Assembly (NCBI GenBank): GCA_045106855.1
Contig: JBGCFI010000005.1
Span: 1 to 64,000 of the forward strand
From: Granulosicoccus sp045106855
Lineage (GTDB): Bacteria > Pseudomonadota > Gammaproteobacteria > Granulosicoccales > Granulosicoccaceae
Reading direction: 5' to 3'
DNA: 64,000 bases
Below the pieces are notes generated by a model. It made no database searches. It had not been told where the DNA came from and saw only the letters and a list, made by a program, of their open reading frames with translations. Position numbers and translations under genes: made by a program. Positions 54,459 to 63,329 of the stretch are shown here, in pieces. Every line of letters starts with the position of its first letter. Within the stretch, counting starts at the first letter, position 1.

Positions 54459-54715
54459 AGATTGTTCTCTGAGGTTGCCCTTGAGTTCGTTTGGCTACAG
54501 TGTAAAAGCAGTTCCTGGCAGGGTTGTGACGATAGAGCAGACCTGCATCAGCACCCTGTTGTCTGAAATGTCCATTTGCTTACCCCAGGCAGGTGATGTT
54601 CAATTACGCCAATATTCTGCGCTGGTTTTTCAATATCTTCCGGCATGCCCTGATGTTCAACAAAAGCATGTAGTCGAAAAAGCTGCCAGTGCTTGCATCT
54701 GCTGGCGAAAACTGT
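54459..54715. other. Gap between yqeY and gltD
   Basis: No gene is seen. It must contain the gltD promoter and any yqeY terminator. It is also one of the two inferred rearrangement junctions (yqeY|gltD). Confidence 0.5.
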
Positions 54716-55165
54716 TCAGGCGTTGAGTTTGGCTTTAATGGTTTTGCTTACGCTTGCCATGTCTGCGCGGCCTTGCATCTGTGGTTTGACCAAACCCATG
54801 ACCTTGCCCATGTCTTTTACGGAAGCCGCGCCTGAATCGCTTACTGCCGTATCAACTATCTGGTTGATTTCCTCATCGGAGAGCTGGGCAGGCAAGTATG
54901 TCTGGATCAGCTCGGATTCAGTCTGTTCCTGAGCAACTAGGTCGTCCCGACCCGCCTGTGAGTATTGGGTTATTGATTCGCGACGTTGCTTGAGCATTTT
55001 GTCGAGTATAGCGATGACGTTTTCTTCATCGAGCTCTATGCGTTCATCGACTTCGCGTTGCTTGATTGCTGCGGACATGAGGCGCAATACAGCTAGGCGC
55101 GGTTTGTCTCCAGCCTTCATGGCTGTTTTGATATCGTCCAGGATACGCTGTCGTGTGTCGCTCAT
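54716..55165 (-). CDS. yqeY: GatB/YqeY domain protein
   Basis: 149 residues, the usual length for YqeY. TRQRILDDIKTAMKAGDKPRLAVLRLM and the C-terminal MGKVMGLVKPQMQGRADMASVSKTIKAKL match the family, related to the tRNA-binding tail of GatB. The role is unclear. It lies after rpsU as in many Gammaproteobacteria, where dnaG would normally follow. Confidence 0.93.
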   Translation of the reverse strand: MSDTRQRILDDIKTAMKAGDKPRLAVLRLMSAAIKQREVDERIELDEENVIAILDKMLKQRRESITQYSQAGRDDLVAQEQTESELIQTYLPAQLSDEEINQIVDTAVSDSGAASVKDMGKVMGLVKPQMQGRADMASVSKTIKAKLNA

Positions 55166-55264
55166 TGGTCTTGCTCTCGTGTGCAGTCCGGCTCAGTTCT
55201 GCAGACGTGAGACGGATGGAGCGTTCACACGAGGTCGGTCAGAACCAGCCAGATCGTGGTGGTA

Positions 55265-55291
55265 CCGGGTGCTACATGAATTAGCATCCGG
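55265..55291 (-). terminator. Hairpin after rpsU (attenuator or processing site)
   Basis: CCGGGTGCTA (55265-55274) pairs with TAGCATCCGG (55282-55291) over 10 bp with one wobble pair, 23 bases after the rpsU stop. There is no U tract on the minus strand. A terminator or cleavage site between rpsU and its downstream gene is known in E. coli, so a partial terminator is plausible. Confidence 0.45.
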
Positions 55292-55313
55292 TCGCCGTTA
55301 CAGCCTTGCGTGT

Positions 55314-55529
55314 CTAGTAAAGTCGTACGCGACGTGAAGATTCTTTCGATACCTTCTTCTGATGGCGTTTTACAGCTGCGGCTGCTTTACGCTTGCGTTC
55401 TGTTGTAGGCTTTTCGTAGAACTCGCGACGGCGTGTTTCAGTCAGGACACCGGCTTTTTCACATGAGCGTTTGAAGCGGCGCAGGGCCATCTCGAAGGGC
55501 TCGTTTTCTTTAACTCTTACTGAAGGCAT
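55314..55529 (-). CDS. rpsU: 30S ribosomal protein bS21
   Basis: 71 residues, identical in length to E. coli bS21. PSVRVKENEPFEMALRRFKRSCEKAG and the basic tail RRREFYEKPTTERKRKAAAAVKRHQKK are diagnostic. Divergent from tsaD, the conserved gammaproteobacterial arrangement. Confidence 0.98.
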   Translation of the reverse strand: MPSVRVKENEPFEMALRRFKRSCEKAGVLTETRRREFYEKPTTERKRKAAAAVKRHQKKVSKESSRRVRLY

Positions 55530-55632
55530 TAATGAATACTCTGCTTAGCTATGAGGCTGAACGATGGAAAGCCCTCTATGATAACTTGTTTCGTGCCAGA
55601 AATTCAAATCACGAGTGAATTATTTGAAGCCG

Positions 55633-56682
55633 ATGATAACCCTTGGGGTGGAAAGCTCCTGTGACGAGACTGGTTTAGCGTTGTATTGCAGCGAGCGAGG
55701 GTTGCTGGCACATACTCTGTTCAGCCAGATCGATCTACACGCCCTGTATGGCGGAGTTGTGCCGGAGCTTGCTTCGCGCGATCACGTGAAACGTCTCGTG
55801 CCTTTGACGCGTGAAGTTTGCGCCATGGCGGGTCTGGAGATGTCACAGATCGATAATGTCGCCTATACACGTGGGCCTGGATTGGCCGGGGCATTGCTGA
55901 CAGGGGCAATGATGGCGCGCTCCCTGGCCTGGTCGCTGGGCATTCCGGCGTTGGGCGTTCATCATCTGGAGGGCCATCTGCTAGCACCTATGCTGGAAAA
56001 GTCCCCCCCGGTTTTTCCGCTGGTTTGCCTGCTGGTGTCAGGTGGTCACACGCAATTGATCGATGTAAAAGGCTTAGGTGACTACACCCTGATGGGCGAA
56101 ACCATCGACGATGCTGCTGGTGAGGCCTTCGACAAAACTGCCAAGATGATGGGGCTGGGTTATCCGGGAGGTGCGGCGCTTTCCATGCTGGCTCAATCAG
56201 GTAACGCCGCAAAGGTCAGTTTGCCGCGACCAATGCTGAACCGACCCAATCTGGATTTTAGCTTCAGTGGATTGAAAACGGCGGCAATAACCCGCTGGAA
56301 AGCCTTTGAAGGTACCGACCCGGAACGACAGCTTTTCATGGCCGACCTGGCGGCCGCATTCGAGCTTGCCGTAGTGGATGTTCTTCTTGGTAAAAGTGTC
56401 CGCGCACTGCAGCAAAGTGGCCGCACACGACTGGTTATTTCCGGTGGTGTCAGCGCAAATCGAACGCTGCGTTTCGCGGCTGACACCTTGCAGGGACAAG
56501 GAAAATTGAGCGTTTTCTACCCCAGGCTGGAATTCTGTACCGACAACGGTGCCATGATTGCGTTGGCAGGTTCCGGCAGGCTGATGCGCGGTGAGCGCGA
56601 TGATCTGGCGATCAACGTCAAGCCGCGCTGGCCATTGGAAGAGCTATCGCCGGGTCAAGAGCGAGGGACGGTGGTAGGCTAA
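55633..56682 (+). CDS. tsaD: tRNA N6-adenosine threonylcarbamoyltransferase
   Basis: Transfers threonylcarbamoyl to A37 of ANN-decoding tRNAs together with TsaB and TsaE. 349 residues. LGVESSCDETG at the N-terminus, the metal-binding HHLEGH, SGGHTQL, DDAAGEAFDKTAKMMGLGYPGG and FCTDNGAMIALAG are TsaD signatures. The ATG at 55633 is preferred; an in-frame GTG at 55615 adds six residues. The product acts upstream of TcdA, which is also in this window. Confidence 0.97.
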   Translation: MITLGVESSCDETGLALYCSERGLLAHTLFSQIDLHALYGGVVPELASRDHVKRLVPLTREVCAMAGLEMSQIDNVAYTRGPGLAGALLTGAMMARSLAWSLGIPALGVHHLEGHLLAPMLEKSPPVFPLVCLLVSGGHTQLIDVKGLGDYTLMGETIDDAAGEAFDKTAKMMGLGYPGGAALSMLAQSGNAAKVSLPRPMLNRPNLDFSFSGLKTAAITRWKAFEGTDPERQLFMADLAAAFELAVVDVLLGKSVRALQQSGRTRLVISGGVSANRTLRFAADTLQGQGKLSVFYPRLEFCTDNGAMIALAGSGRLMRGERDDLAINVKPRWPLEELSPGQERGTVVG

Positions 56683-56828
56683 TGATCCAACCGGATGTTA
56701 GCCTGACATTAGGTGCGATGTAATTGTCAACACGGGGTCCCGGACGACCAGACGCCTTATCACTGTCTGGTTCCGGGCTATTGGTCAGGCTCTCGTTTCT
56801 CACTGAACAACTGGAAAACAACACGATT

Positions 56829-57776
56829 ATGCGGATCAGACTATTAGTATCGTTAATCAGCGTACTTGCGCTCGCGGCTAACCATGCCCAAGCCGAAACA
56901 CGAGTGACTTACAAGTCGGCGAAATCAAGCTCCTCGTACTATCAAATGGGTGTACAGCTTGCAGAGGCCATTAAAACCGGCACCAAAGGCGACATTATCG
57001 TCACTGTAGAAGAGAGTCAGGGTTCAGTACAAAATGTCATGGAATCTGCTGTTCGAGCGGGTAACTACGTGTTTACCACCCCGCCAGCGCTTGTCTCGCT
57101 GGCGCGCAATGGCAAGGCCATGTTCGAAGGTAAATCCAACCCGAAATTCGACGCTATAAGAGCACTGTTTCCCATCCCTTCTCTTACCATGCATTTTGTT
57201 GTTGGAAAAGACAGCGGTATTGAGACATTTGCCGACCTGGAGGGTAAAACGCTTTTGCTCGGTAAGGGCAGTTTTGGCGCATCCGAAGGTGCCAAGTATC
57301 TTGCGCTTTTTGGTTTGGAAGGCAAGGTGGAGATTGCCGAAGTTGAGCTTTCCAACGCGGTTGCCGCGCTAAAAAACGGACAGATCGATGCATTTGTGAC
57401 GGCTGGAAGCTACCCGGCCCCCAATGTGATTGAAGCCGCAGCTGGTACGGGTATCAGGGTGCTGTCATTCACTGATGATCAGATTGCGCAAACCAAGCGC
57501 ACACGACTCGTCATTCCTGCTGGCACCTACACAGGCCAGGAATCTGACATTGTCACCACCTCGTTGCCTGTTGCCGCATACAGCACCAGTGATATGGATG
57601 AGGCCGCGGCATACACTCTGACTAAAACATTTTGGGAGCAGCGCGAAAACATGGCAGAGGGTGCGGCTTGGTGGGCCGCTGTTTCAGCAGATATGCTGGC
57701 TAATATCCCCACTGAGATACATGCAGGAGCTGCCCGTTATTACGGAGAAGCAGGAATCGCGCTGCCCGCTCAATAG
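56829..57776 (+). CDS. TAXI-family TRAP transporter solute-binding protein
   Basis: 315 residues with a signal peptide (LISVLALAANHAQAE). The mature part begins TRVTYKSAKSSSSYYQMGVQLAEAI and contains GKTLLLGKGSFGASEGAKYLALFGL, the ligand-pocket region of TAXI proteins. It would deliver a solute, often glutamate or another organic anion in characterised members, to the membrane subunit encoded 26 bases downstream. It lies between tsaD and plsY, which are neighbours in related genomes, so the pair is probably an insertion. Confidence 0.9.
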   Translation: MRIRLLVSLISVLALAANHAQAETRVTYKSAKSSSSYYQMGVQLAEAIKTGTKGDIIVTVEESQGSVQNVMESAVRAGNYVFTTPPALVSLARNGKAMFEGKSNPKFDAIRALFPIPSLTMHFVVGKDSGIETFADLEGKTLLLGKGSFGASEGAKYLALFGLEGKVEIAEVELSNAVAALKNGQIDAFVTAGSYPAPNVIEAAAGTGIRVLSFTDDQIAQTKRTRLVIPAGTYTGQESDIVTTSLPVAAYSTSDMDEAAAYTLTKTFWEQRENMAEGAAWWAAVSADMLANIPTEIHAGAARYYGEAGIALPAQ

Positions 57777-57802
57777 TCAGTACAACGAGGCACAATAATC
57801 AG

Positions 57803-59566
57803 GTGCGAACATCACCTGCCTGGATTCTTCTGGGTGCTCTGAGCGTCGTGTTTCATCTTGCGTTGATTTTCAGCGGTCTGGTGCCAAATCTGGTCAGTAG
57901 GCCGCTGCATCTTGCTCTAGCGTTACCGTGGGTATTCCTGTTTGCCGAACAAGGTCGTGTCCAGAAGATCCTCAGTGCCGTGCTCTGCATTACCGGTATC
58001 TGCATTTGTCTGTGGATAGCTTTTAATCAGTCAGCGCTGGGGGATCAGTATGGGTTTCTGGTTAACGATCAGCAGCTTTTTATGGCGATTGTCTTGTTGG
58101 CAATTGTTGTCGAGATGGCACGACGGGCTATCGGCTGGCCCCTTCCGATGGTTGCTGTCATAGCCCTTGCATACGGTATCTACGGCCATCATCTATCCGG
58201 TGAATTCGGTTTTGCCCCCCTTCCAGTGCAGAGCTTTCTGGGCACGCTGACGATTGCTGAAGGTGGTATCTGGGGAAGTCTTGCCGGAATTTCTGTGGGT
58301 ATTGTCGCAGTATTTGTCATCTTCGGTGCAGTATTGAATGCCGGAGAAGCAGGGCAGGGTTTCATGAATCTGGCCGCGGCGGCAGGTGGCAGGTTGCGGG
58401 GTGGGGCGGCCAAGATGGCGCTGATCTCTAGCGCCTTGTTCGGTTCTATTTCAGGTTCCGCATCTGCGAATGTTGCATCAACCGGCGCAGTTACACTGCC
58501 GGCGATGACCCGGCTGGGTTACCCCAGATCTCTGGCCGGTGCAACTGAAGCTGTTGCATCGAGTGGTGGCCAGATTATGCCGCCATTGATGGGTGCGGGT
58601 GCGTTTGTCATGGTCGAGCTTACCGGGGTTCCCTACACCGGAATCATGAGCGCAGCCCTGTTACCGGCCCTGTTGTATTTCTTTGCCGTGTGGATGGGGC
58701 TGGATGCCTATAGTCGTCGTTACGATCTTAAGCCTCTGGACGCCTCGATGCTGCCAGCCGGCAAACTGGTTCTTATCAGCACGGCATTTTTCTTGATGCC
58801 TTTCTGTACGTTGTTATACGGGATGTTCATCGGTGGCTACACACCGCAATATGCTGCTTGTCAGGCCATTATCGCTGCTGTGCTTTTACTTTTTTTCGAT
58901 CCCTCACTCAAGCCGAAGGGTCGTCGATTTGTTCAGCGTGTCAGTGAAGCCTGTGTCAACGCCGGGCAACAGATTGCAACGATTGCCGCCATCATTTTCT
59001 GCGCCTCTATTATTGTCGGTGTGTTGGGAATCACCGGTGCTGGCGTGAAAGTGACATCGCTGATTTTGTCGGGTTCCGGCGGTTTGCTCTGGCCTGCGCT
59101 AGGGTTAACAGCCTTGGCCTGCCTGGTGCTCGGGATGGAGGTGCCCACCACTGCAGCCTATGTTATTTGTGTATCGGTAGCGGGGCCTGCGCTAATTGAC
59201 CTGGGCCTTGCGCCTTTGCAGGCCCATCTGTTCATTTTCTGGTTTGCCTTGCTGTCAACTATCACCCCACCTGTTTGTGGTGCGGTTTTCATTGCAGCCG
59301 GAATGGTTCAGGAAAACTGGTTGCGCGTGGCCGCTAACGCCATGGTGCTCGGGCTTGGTTTATATCTGATTCCGCTGGCAATGATCAGCACACCCCAGTT
59401 ACTCGAGCTATCGAAGACGCCGATTCTTGCTTTGGCCGCTACGCTGAAAATGATGCTGGCATTGTCTCTGATATCGTTCGGAATTATCAGGCAGGGAACT
59501 CAATGGCTACGCCTTGTGATGGTGTGTGGCGGTCTGCTACTGGTTTTTCTGCCTTTGGAAGTTTGA
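57803..59566 (+). CDS. TRAP transporter fused 4TM/12TM membrane subunit (TAXI type)
   Basis: 587 residues, almost all hydrophobic, with about 15 or more membrane segments. The small (DctQ-like) and large (DctM-like) subunits are fused, as is usual for TAXI systems. SALFGSISGSASANVASTGAVTLPAM and EAVASSGGQIMPPLMGAGAFVM are the conserved DctM-type repeats, and GMEVPTTAAYVI lies in the second half. The start is GTG 57803 with GAGG about 12 bases upstream. Co-transcribed with the binding-protein gene. Confidence 0.92.
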   Translation: MRTSPAWILLGALSVVFHLALIFSGLVPNLVSRPLHLALALPWVFLFAEQGRVQKILSAVLCITGICICLWIAFNQSALGDQYGFLVNDQQLFMAIVLLAIVVEMARRAIGWPLPMVAVIALAYGIYGHHLSGEFGFAPLPVQSFLGTLTIAEGGIWGSLAGISVGIVAVFVIFGAVLNAGEAGQGFMNLAAAAGGRLRGGAAKMALISSALFGSISGSASANVASTGAVTLPAMTRLGYPRSLAGATEAVASSGGQIMPPLMGAGAFVMVELTGVPYTGIMSAALLPALLYFFAVWMGLDAYSRRYDLKPLDASMLPAGKLVLISTAFFLMPFCTLLYGMFIGGYTPQYAACQAIIAAVLLLFFDPSLKPKGRRFVQRVSEACVNAGQQIATIAAIIFCASIIVGVLGITGAGVKVTSLILSGSGGLLWPALGLTALACLVLGMEVPTTAAYVICVSVAGPALIDLGLAPLQAHLFIFWFALLSTITPPVCGAVFIAAGMVQENWLRVAANAMVLGLGLYLIPLAMISTPQLLELSKTPILALAATLKMMLALSLISFGIIRQGTQWLRLVMVCGGLLLVFLPLEV

Positions 59567-59601
59567 TGGCCTCGGTTAGTCTTTGAAGCGGCAGGATTTT
59601 T

Positions 59602-59650
59602 AATTACCTGATGACCCCCCAACATAACTCAGACGGGGCCATTAGGTATT
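59602..59650. terminator. Imperfect bidirectional hairpin
   Basis: TTACCTGATGACCCC and GGGGCCATTAGGTA form a stem of about 13 pairs with mismatches between the convergent TRAP and plsY genes, with TTTT-rich flanks on the left and TTTAA on the right. Confidence 0.45.
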
Positions 59651-59667
59651 TAACCGGGTAGATTAAG

Positions 59668-60273
59668 TTAACGTTTACCGATCATCGGTTCAGTGCCGTC
59701 AATCAGGCGAGTAATGTTGGCTCGGTGGGTATAGAAAAGACAGCCACCGATCAGCACGAAAGCCATAGAGGCAACCTGTTGTCCATCGAAAAGAAGATAC
59801 ACAGGCACCAGCACAAAGGTGGCGAGTGCTGCCAGCGATGAGCGTTTAAACGTCAGGCTGACAGCCAGCCATGTCAACAGGGCCAGCGCGCCAATCGAAA
59901 GGCTTACGCCCAGCAGCGCCCCAAGTGCTGTGGCAACACCTTTACCGCCTTGAAACTGAAAAAATACGGGGTAGAGGTGCCCGATGAATGCCGCTATGGC
60001 TGCCAGGGCGATGGTAGGCGGATGAGAACTCATCAGGGAGGCAACCAGTACGGGCAGAAATCCCTTCAGGCCATCACCCAGCAGAGTAAGCGCCGCAGGG
60101 AGTTTTCCACCAACCCTCAACACGTTGGTAGCTCCCGGGTTACCCGAACCTTCGGTGCGTGGATCAGCAATTCCCATGGCGCGGCAGACTAGAATTGCTG
60201 CAGATACCGATCCTGCCAGATAGGAAAGCACCGCGGTAACGACTGCTGGTAACGCAAGTTCGGCAGCAAACAT
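59668..60273 (-). CDS. plsY: Acyl-phosphate:glycerol-3-phosphate acyltransferase
   Basis: First acylation of glycerol-3-phosphate using acyl-phosphate. 201 residues, five membrane segments. The three PlsY motifs are visible: SYLAGSVSAAILV, GSGNPGATNVLR and QGGKGVATALG. A tsaD-plsY neighbourhood is typical; here the TAXI-TRAP pair separates them. Divergent from the BioC-like gene. Confidence 0.95.
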   Translation of the reverse strand: MFAAELALPAVVTAVLSYLAGSVSAAILVCRAMGIADPRTEGSGNPGATNVLRVGGKLPAALTLLGDGLKGFLPVLVASLMSSHPPTIALAAIAAFIGHLYPVFFQFQGGKGVATALGALLGVSLSIGALALLTWLAVSLTFKRSSLAALATFVLVPVYLLFDGQQVASMAFVLIGGCLFYTHRANITRLIDGTEPMIGKR

Positions 60274-60342
60274 GTAATAGACTCTAAATTACGAATAGGG
60301 GTGCACTATAAAAGAGATGCGGATCAAGAGCTACGGACTTGA

Positions 60343-61248
60343 ATGAGTACGTTGATACAACCTGCTTCCATTGGAAGCGTTCGACGGCAGTTTTTAAAAT
60401 CTCTCGATAGCTTTGATGCCCATGCGGCAGTCTTCGAAGCGGTCAGCGATCGCCTTCTGGCTCGACTGGAGCTTTTGGCTGTCAAGCCTCTCAGAGTGCT
60501 GGATCTGGGCTGTCGGACCGGATATCAGTTGGGGGTGCTGTCGGAGCGTTATCCGGAGGCCGTTATTGTCGGTGCTGATCCGGCTCCGGGGAAGCCACCG
60601 CGCCTGCCACGTAGCTGGCCCGGTTGGTTACGCCGATCCCAACCTTCCGTACCTGTCAGAATTGCCTGTGATCCGCATGAATTGCCGTTCGCTGATGGCA
60701 GCTTCGATCTGGTGGTGTCTAACCTTTTATTACCCTGGTGTCACGCGCCGCATAGAGTTTTTGAGGAAGTCGCACGAATCCTGGCTGACGAGGGGGCTTT
60801 CATGTTTACCAGCGCAGGTCCTGACACTTTGATGGAGTACCGTCGTTCGTGGGCAAGCATTGATGGGCATCTGCACGGTTTTGGTCTGATTGATATGCAC
60901 GACCTCGGCGACACGATGATGGCGGCAGGCTTTTCAGCTCCAGTGCTCGACAGAGATAACCTGATGGTGGACTATCCGGATATCTCATCCGTACAGAAGG
61001 AACTGAGGTGTCTCGGCGCTGCAAACATTGCGACAGGTCGACGGCCGGGGCTTATGTCCCATAGTGTTGATGCCAGGCTAAACGCTACCGTTAATCCGTC
61101 AGAGAGGTTTCCGGTTACGCTTGAGCTGGTGCAAGGACATGGATGGAAAGGCAGTCTCAAGCCTGCAACTGGTACACCAGGCGAAATAAGCGTCTCTGTG
61201 GATAGTCTGAGAGGCTCGTGGAGAGAGAGGATTGGCCGAAAACGTTAA
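60343..61248 (+). CDS. BioC-like SAM-dependent methyltransferase
   Basis: 301 residues. The layout follows malonyl-ACP O-methyltransferase BioC: an N-terminal RRQF..SLDSFDAHAAVFEAVSDRLLARL, SAM motif I LDLGCRTGYQLG, DPHELPFADGSFDLVVSNLLLPWC, TSAGPDTLMEYRRSW and DMHDLGDTMMAAGF. Two oddities: the second Gly of DLGCGTG is Arg here, and no other bio genes are adjacent. It may be a BioC or a paralogue with another carboxyl substrate. Divergent from plsY. Confidence 0.8.
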   Translation: MSTLIQPASIGSVRRQFLKSLDSFDAHAAVFEAVSDRLLARLELLAVKPLRVLDLGCRTGYQLGVLSERYPEAVIVGADPAPGKPPRLPRSWPGWLRRSQPSVPVRIACDPHELPFADGSFDLVVSNLLLPWCHAPHRVFEEVARILADEGAFMFTSAGPDTLMEYRRSWASIDGHLHGFGLIDMHDLGDTMMAAGFSAPVLDRDNLMVDYPDISSVQKELRCLGAANIATGRRPGLMSHSVDARLNATVNPSERFPVTLELVQGHGWKGSLKPATGTPGEISVSVDSLRGSWRERIGRKR

Positions 61249-61384
61249 GCGCTGGCATAATTCACACAGCGAATGACGGAGCTCGGCAGTGTTAGTTCGC
61301 TGGATACTTTTAGCATTACAAGCCGACATTTGGCTAGAACATCGCATACAACTTATTCATTAACCATACCGATCAATTCGCAGC

Positions 61385-61858
61385 ATGATTGAAGTCCAGG
61401 AGGACAAAGGCAAGACCACCCGGCTGATTGTCACCGCTAATCAGTCCATGAGCTGGAAGGCAAACCTGTACCTTGCCGCGAGCCTTGGATTTATTTGCAT
61501 GGGGGTCGCTATTGCTATGGCGACCTTCGGGCTATGGATGGTGATTCCGTTTGCGGGGTTGGAGGTCATTTTCATCGTCGTGTGTCTGTACCTGACACTC
61601 AAGCGTTTATCCCGTCAGGAAGTAATAACCATAGACAATGAGGCGATAACTCTGGAGTGGGGCTACAATTGTCCGGATGTTGTGGTTAACTTGCCGCGTC
61701 GTTGGAGCCAATTGTCGTATCAATGCAAAGACAGCGTGTTTGAGGTGGGAGATTTGAGCCTCCGGGCTCATGGGAAAAGCTACGCTTTGGGTCGATGTCT
61801 CAACCGGGAAGAAAAGAAAGCGCTTCACGGAGAGTTACAGACAGCACTATCTAGATAG
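61385..61858 (+). CDS. DUF2244 family membrane protein
   Basis: 157 residues with two membrane segments (about 28-48 and 53-73) and a C-terminal beta-rich cytoplasmic domain (ITIDNEAITLEWGYN). This matches the DUF2244 proteins often found beside cytochrome oxidase genes; the function is unknown. Located 220 bases before coxB, on the same strand. Confidence 0.85.
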   Translation: MIEVQEDKGKTTRLIVTANQSMSWKANLYLAASLGFICMGVAIAMATFGLWMVIPFAGLEVIFIVVCLYLTLKRLSRQEVITIDNEAITLEWGYNCPDVVVNLPRRWSQLSYQCKDSVFEVGDLSLRAHGKSYALGRCLNREEKKALHGELQTALSR

Positions 61859-62078
61859 GTTTGTGAAGAAACGTTATAAGTCATATTCCGGAAGTTCCGG
61901 CGATGTATCCAAATGCCCAATTACAAAACGGGCGCATATGTATACCCTTGTCCGGCTGAAGTGATGCGGGGCGAGTTCAGGAGAAATACTCGTGTTAGTT
62001 CACGAAATCAGGCAGCATTTGGGCATTTTTGATGCGCGATATACAGAATTTACAGTTTTTGTCTTCGGAGAGTAGGTT

Positions 62079-63329
62079 ATGAGGTCTAGCGTTTACCGAT
62101 CGGGTTTTCGTTGGGCGTTCCTGTCGGTCTTGCTTTTGGCACTCCCTTTGGGTGCATGGGCGGATTGGGGTGCGTTGAACATGCCCAAGGGCGTAACGGA
62201 GATCAGCAACGAGGTTTATACCCTCCACATGCGCATCTTCTACATTTGCTGCGCGATTGGTGCTGCCGTATTCGGTGTCATGATCGTGTCTATGTTCTTG
62301 CACCGTAAATCCCGCGGCGCAAAGCCAGCTACGTTCCATGAAAGCACCTCAGTCGAGATAGTCTGGACGGTCGTGCCGCTGATCATATTGATCGTCATGG
62401 CGATACCAGCCGCCCGGGTGCTGATCAAGATGGAAGATTTCAGCGATTCGGAAATGTCCATCAGGGTCACTGGCTATCAGTGGCGTTGGCATTACGAGTA
62501 CATGGAAAGCGGTGTGAATTTCTACAGCCAGCTTGACGCAGAACACAACAAGGCGCGTCAGCAAGGTGCCGATATTGATCTTGCATCGGCGTTTACCGGC
62601 ACCGATTTCAACGGCGAGGAAGATGTCTATCTTCGAGAAGTCGACAACGAACTGATTGTGCCGGTGGGCAAGAAAATACGTTTTCTGCACACGGCGGCTG
62701 ATGTCATTCACTCTTGGTGGGTCCAGGACCTTGCCATCAAGAAAGATGCTATCCCGGGTTTTATCAATGAAAACTGGGCGCGAATCGAGGAGCCGGGTGT
62801 CTACCGTGGCAAGTGTGCCGAGTTATGCGGACGCGACCACGGCTTCATGCCGATTGTCGTCAGAGCGGTGCCCCAGGAAGAGTTTGATGCCTGGATTGCC
62901 GATAAGCAGCAGGCACTCGCCAGTGTAGATACTGAAACCGAGCGCCAGTGGTCAAAGCAAGAACTGGTCGCCACCGGTAAAGAGGTGTACCAGGCCAACT
63001 GCGTTAGCTGCCATCAAGCACAAGGCCAGGGAATTCCCGGAATGTTTCCGGCAATCACTGGTAGCGATGTGGCCACTGGAAGCATTGATCATCACATCAA
63101 CACAGTGATGAATGGCGTCGAAGGCACGATGATGTCGCAGTTCAGCTCGGTTCTTTCGGATGTCGACCTGGCCGCGGTTATCACCTATCAGCGCAATGCA
63201 TTGGGTAACGCCATTGGCGACACTCTGCAGCCTGCGCACATTCGTTCTTTGCGCACAGACATCGATATCAAAGCACCGTCCAGCGTCGCTTCTGTAGCCG
63301 ACACGATTTCAACTGAGGGAGTCAACTGA
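62079..63329 (+). CDS. coxB: Cytochrome c oxidase subunit II with fused cytochrome c domain
   Basis: 416 residues. A signal peptide (VLLLALPLGAWADWG) and two membrane helices precede the periplasmic cupredoxin domain. The CuA site is CAELCGRDHGFM (Cys246 and Cys250, with His and Met). A C-terminal class I cytochrome c domain has heme motif CVSCH (Cys308) and a distal Met in GMFPAITG or nearby, making this a caa3-type subunit II. The stop overlaps the coxA ATG (TGATG). Confidence 0.97.
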   Translation: MRSSVYRSGFRWAFLSVLLLALPLGAWADWGALNMPKGVTEISNEVYTLHMRIFYICCAIGAAVFGVMIVSMFLHRKSRGAKPATFHESTSVEIVWTVVPLIILIVMAIPAARVLIKMEDFSDSEMSIRVTGYQWRWHYEYMESGVNFYSQLDAEHNKARQQGADIDLASAFTGTDFNGEEDVYLREVDNELIVPVGKKIRFLHTAADVIHSWWVQDLAIKKDAIPGFINENWARIEEPGVYRGKCAELCGRDHGFMPIVVRAVPQEEFDAWIADKQQALASVDTETERQWSKQELVATGKEVYQANCVSCHQAQGQGIPGMFPAITGSDVATGSIDHHINTVMNGVEGTMMSQFSSVLSDVDLAAVITYQRNALGNAIGDTLQPAHIRSLRTDIDIKAPSSVASVADTISTEGVN

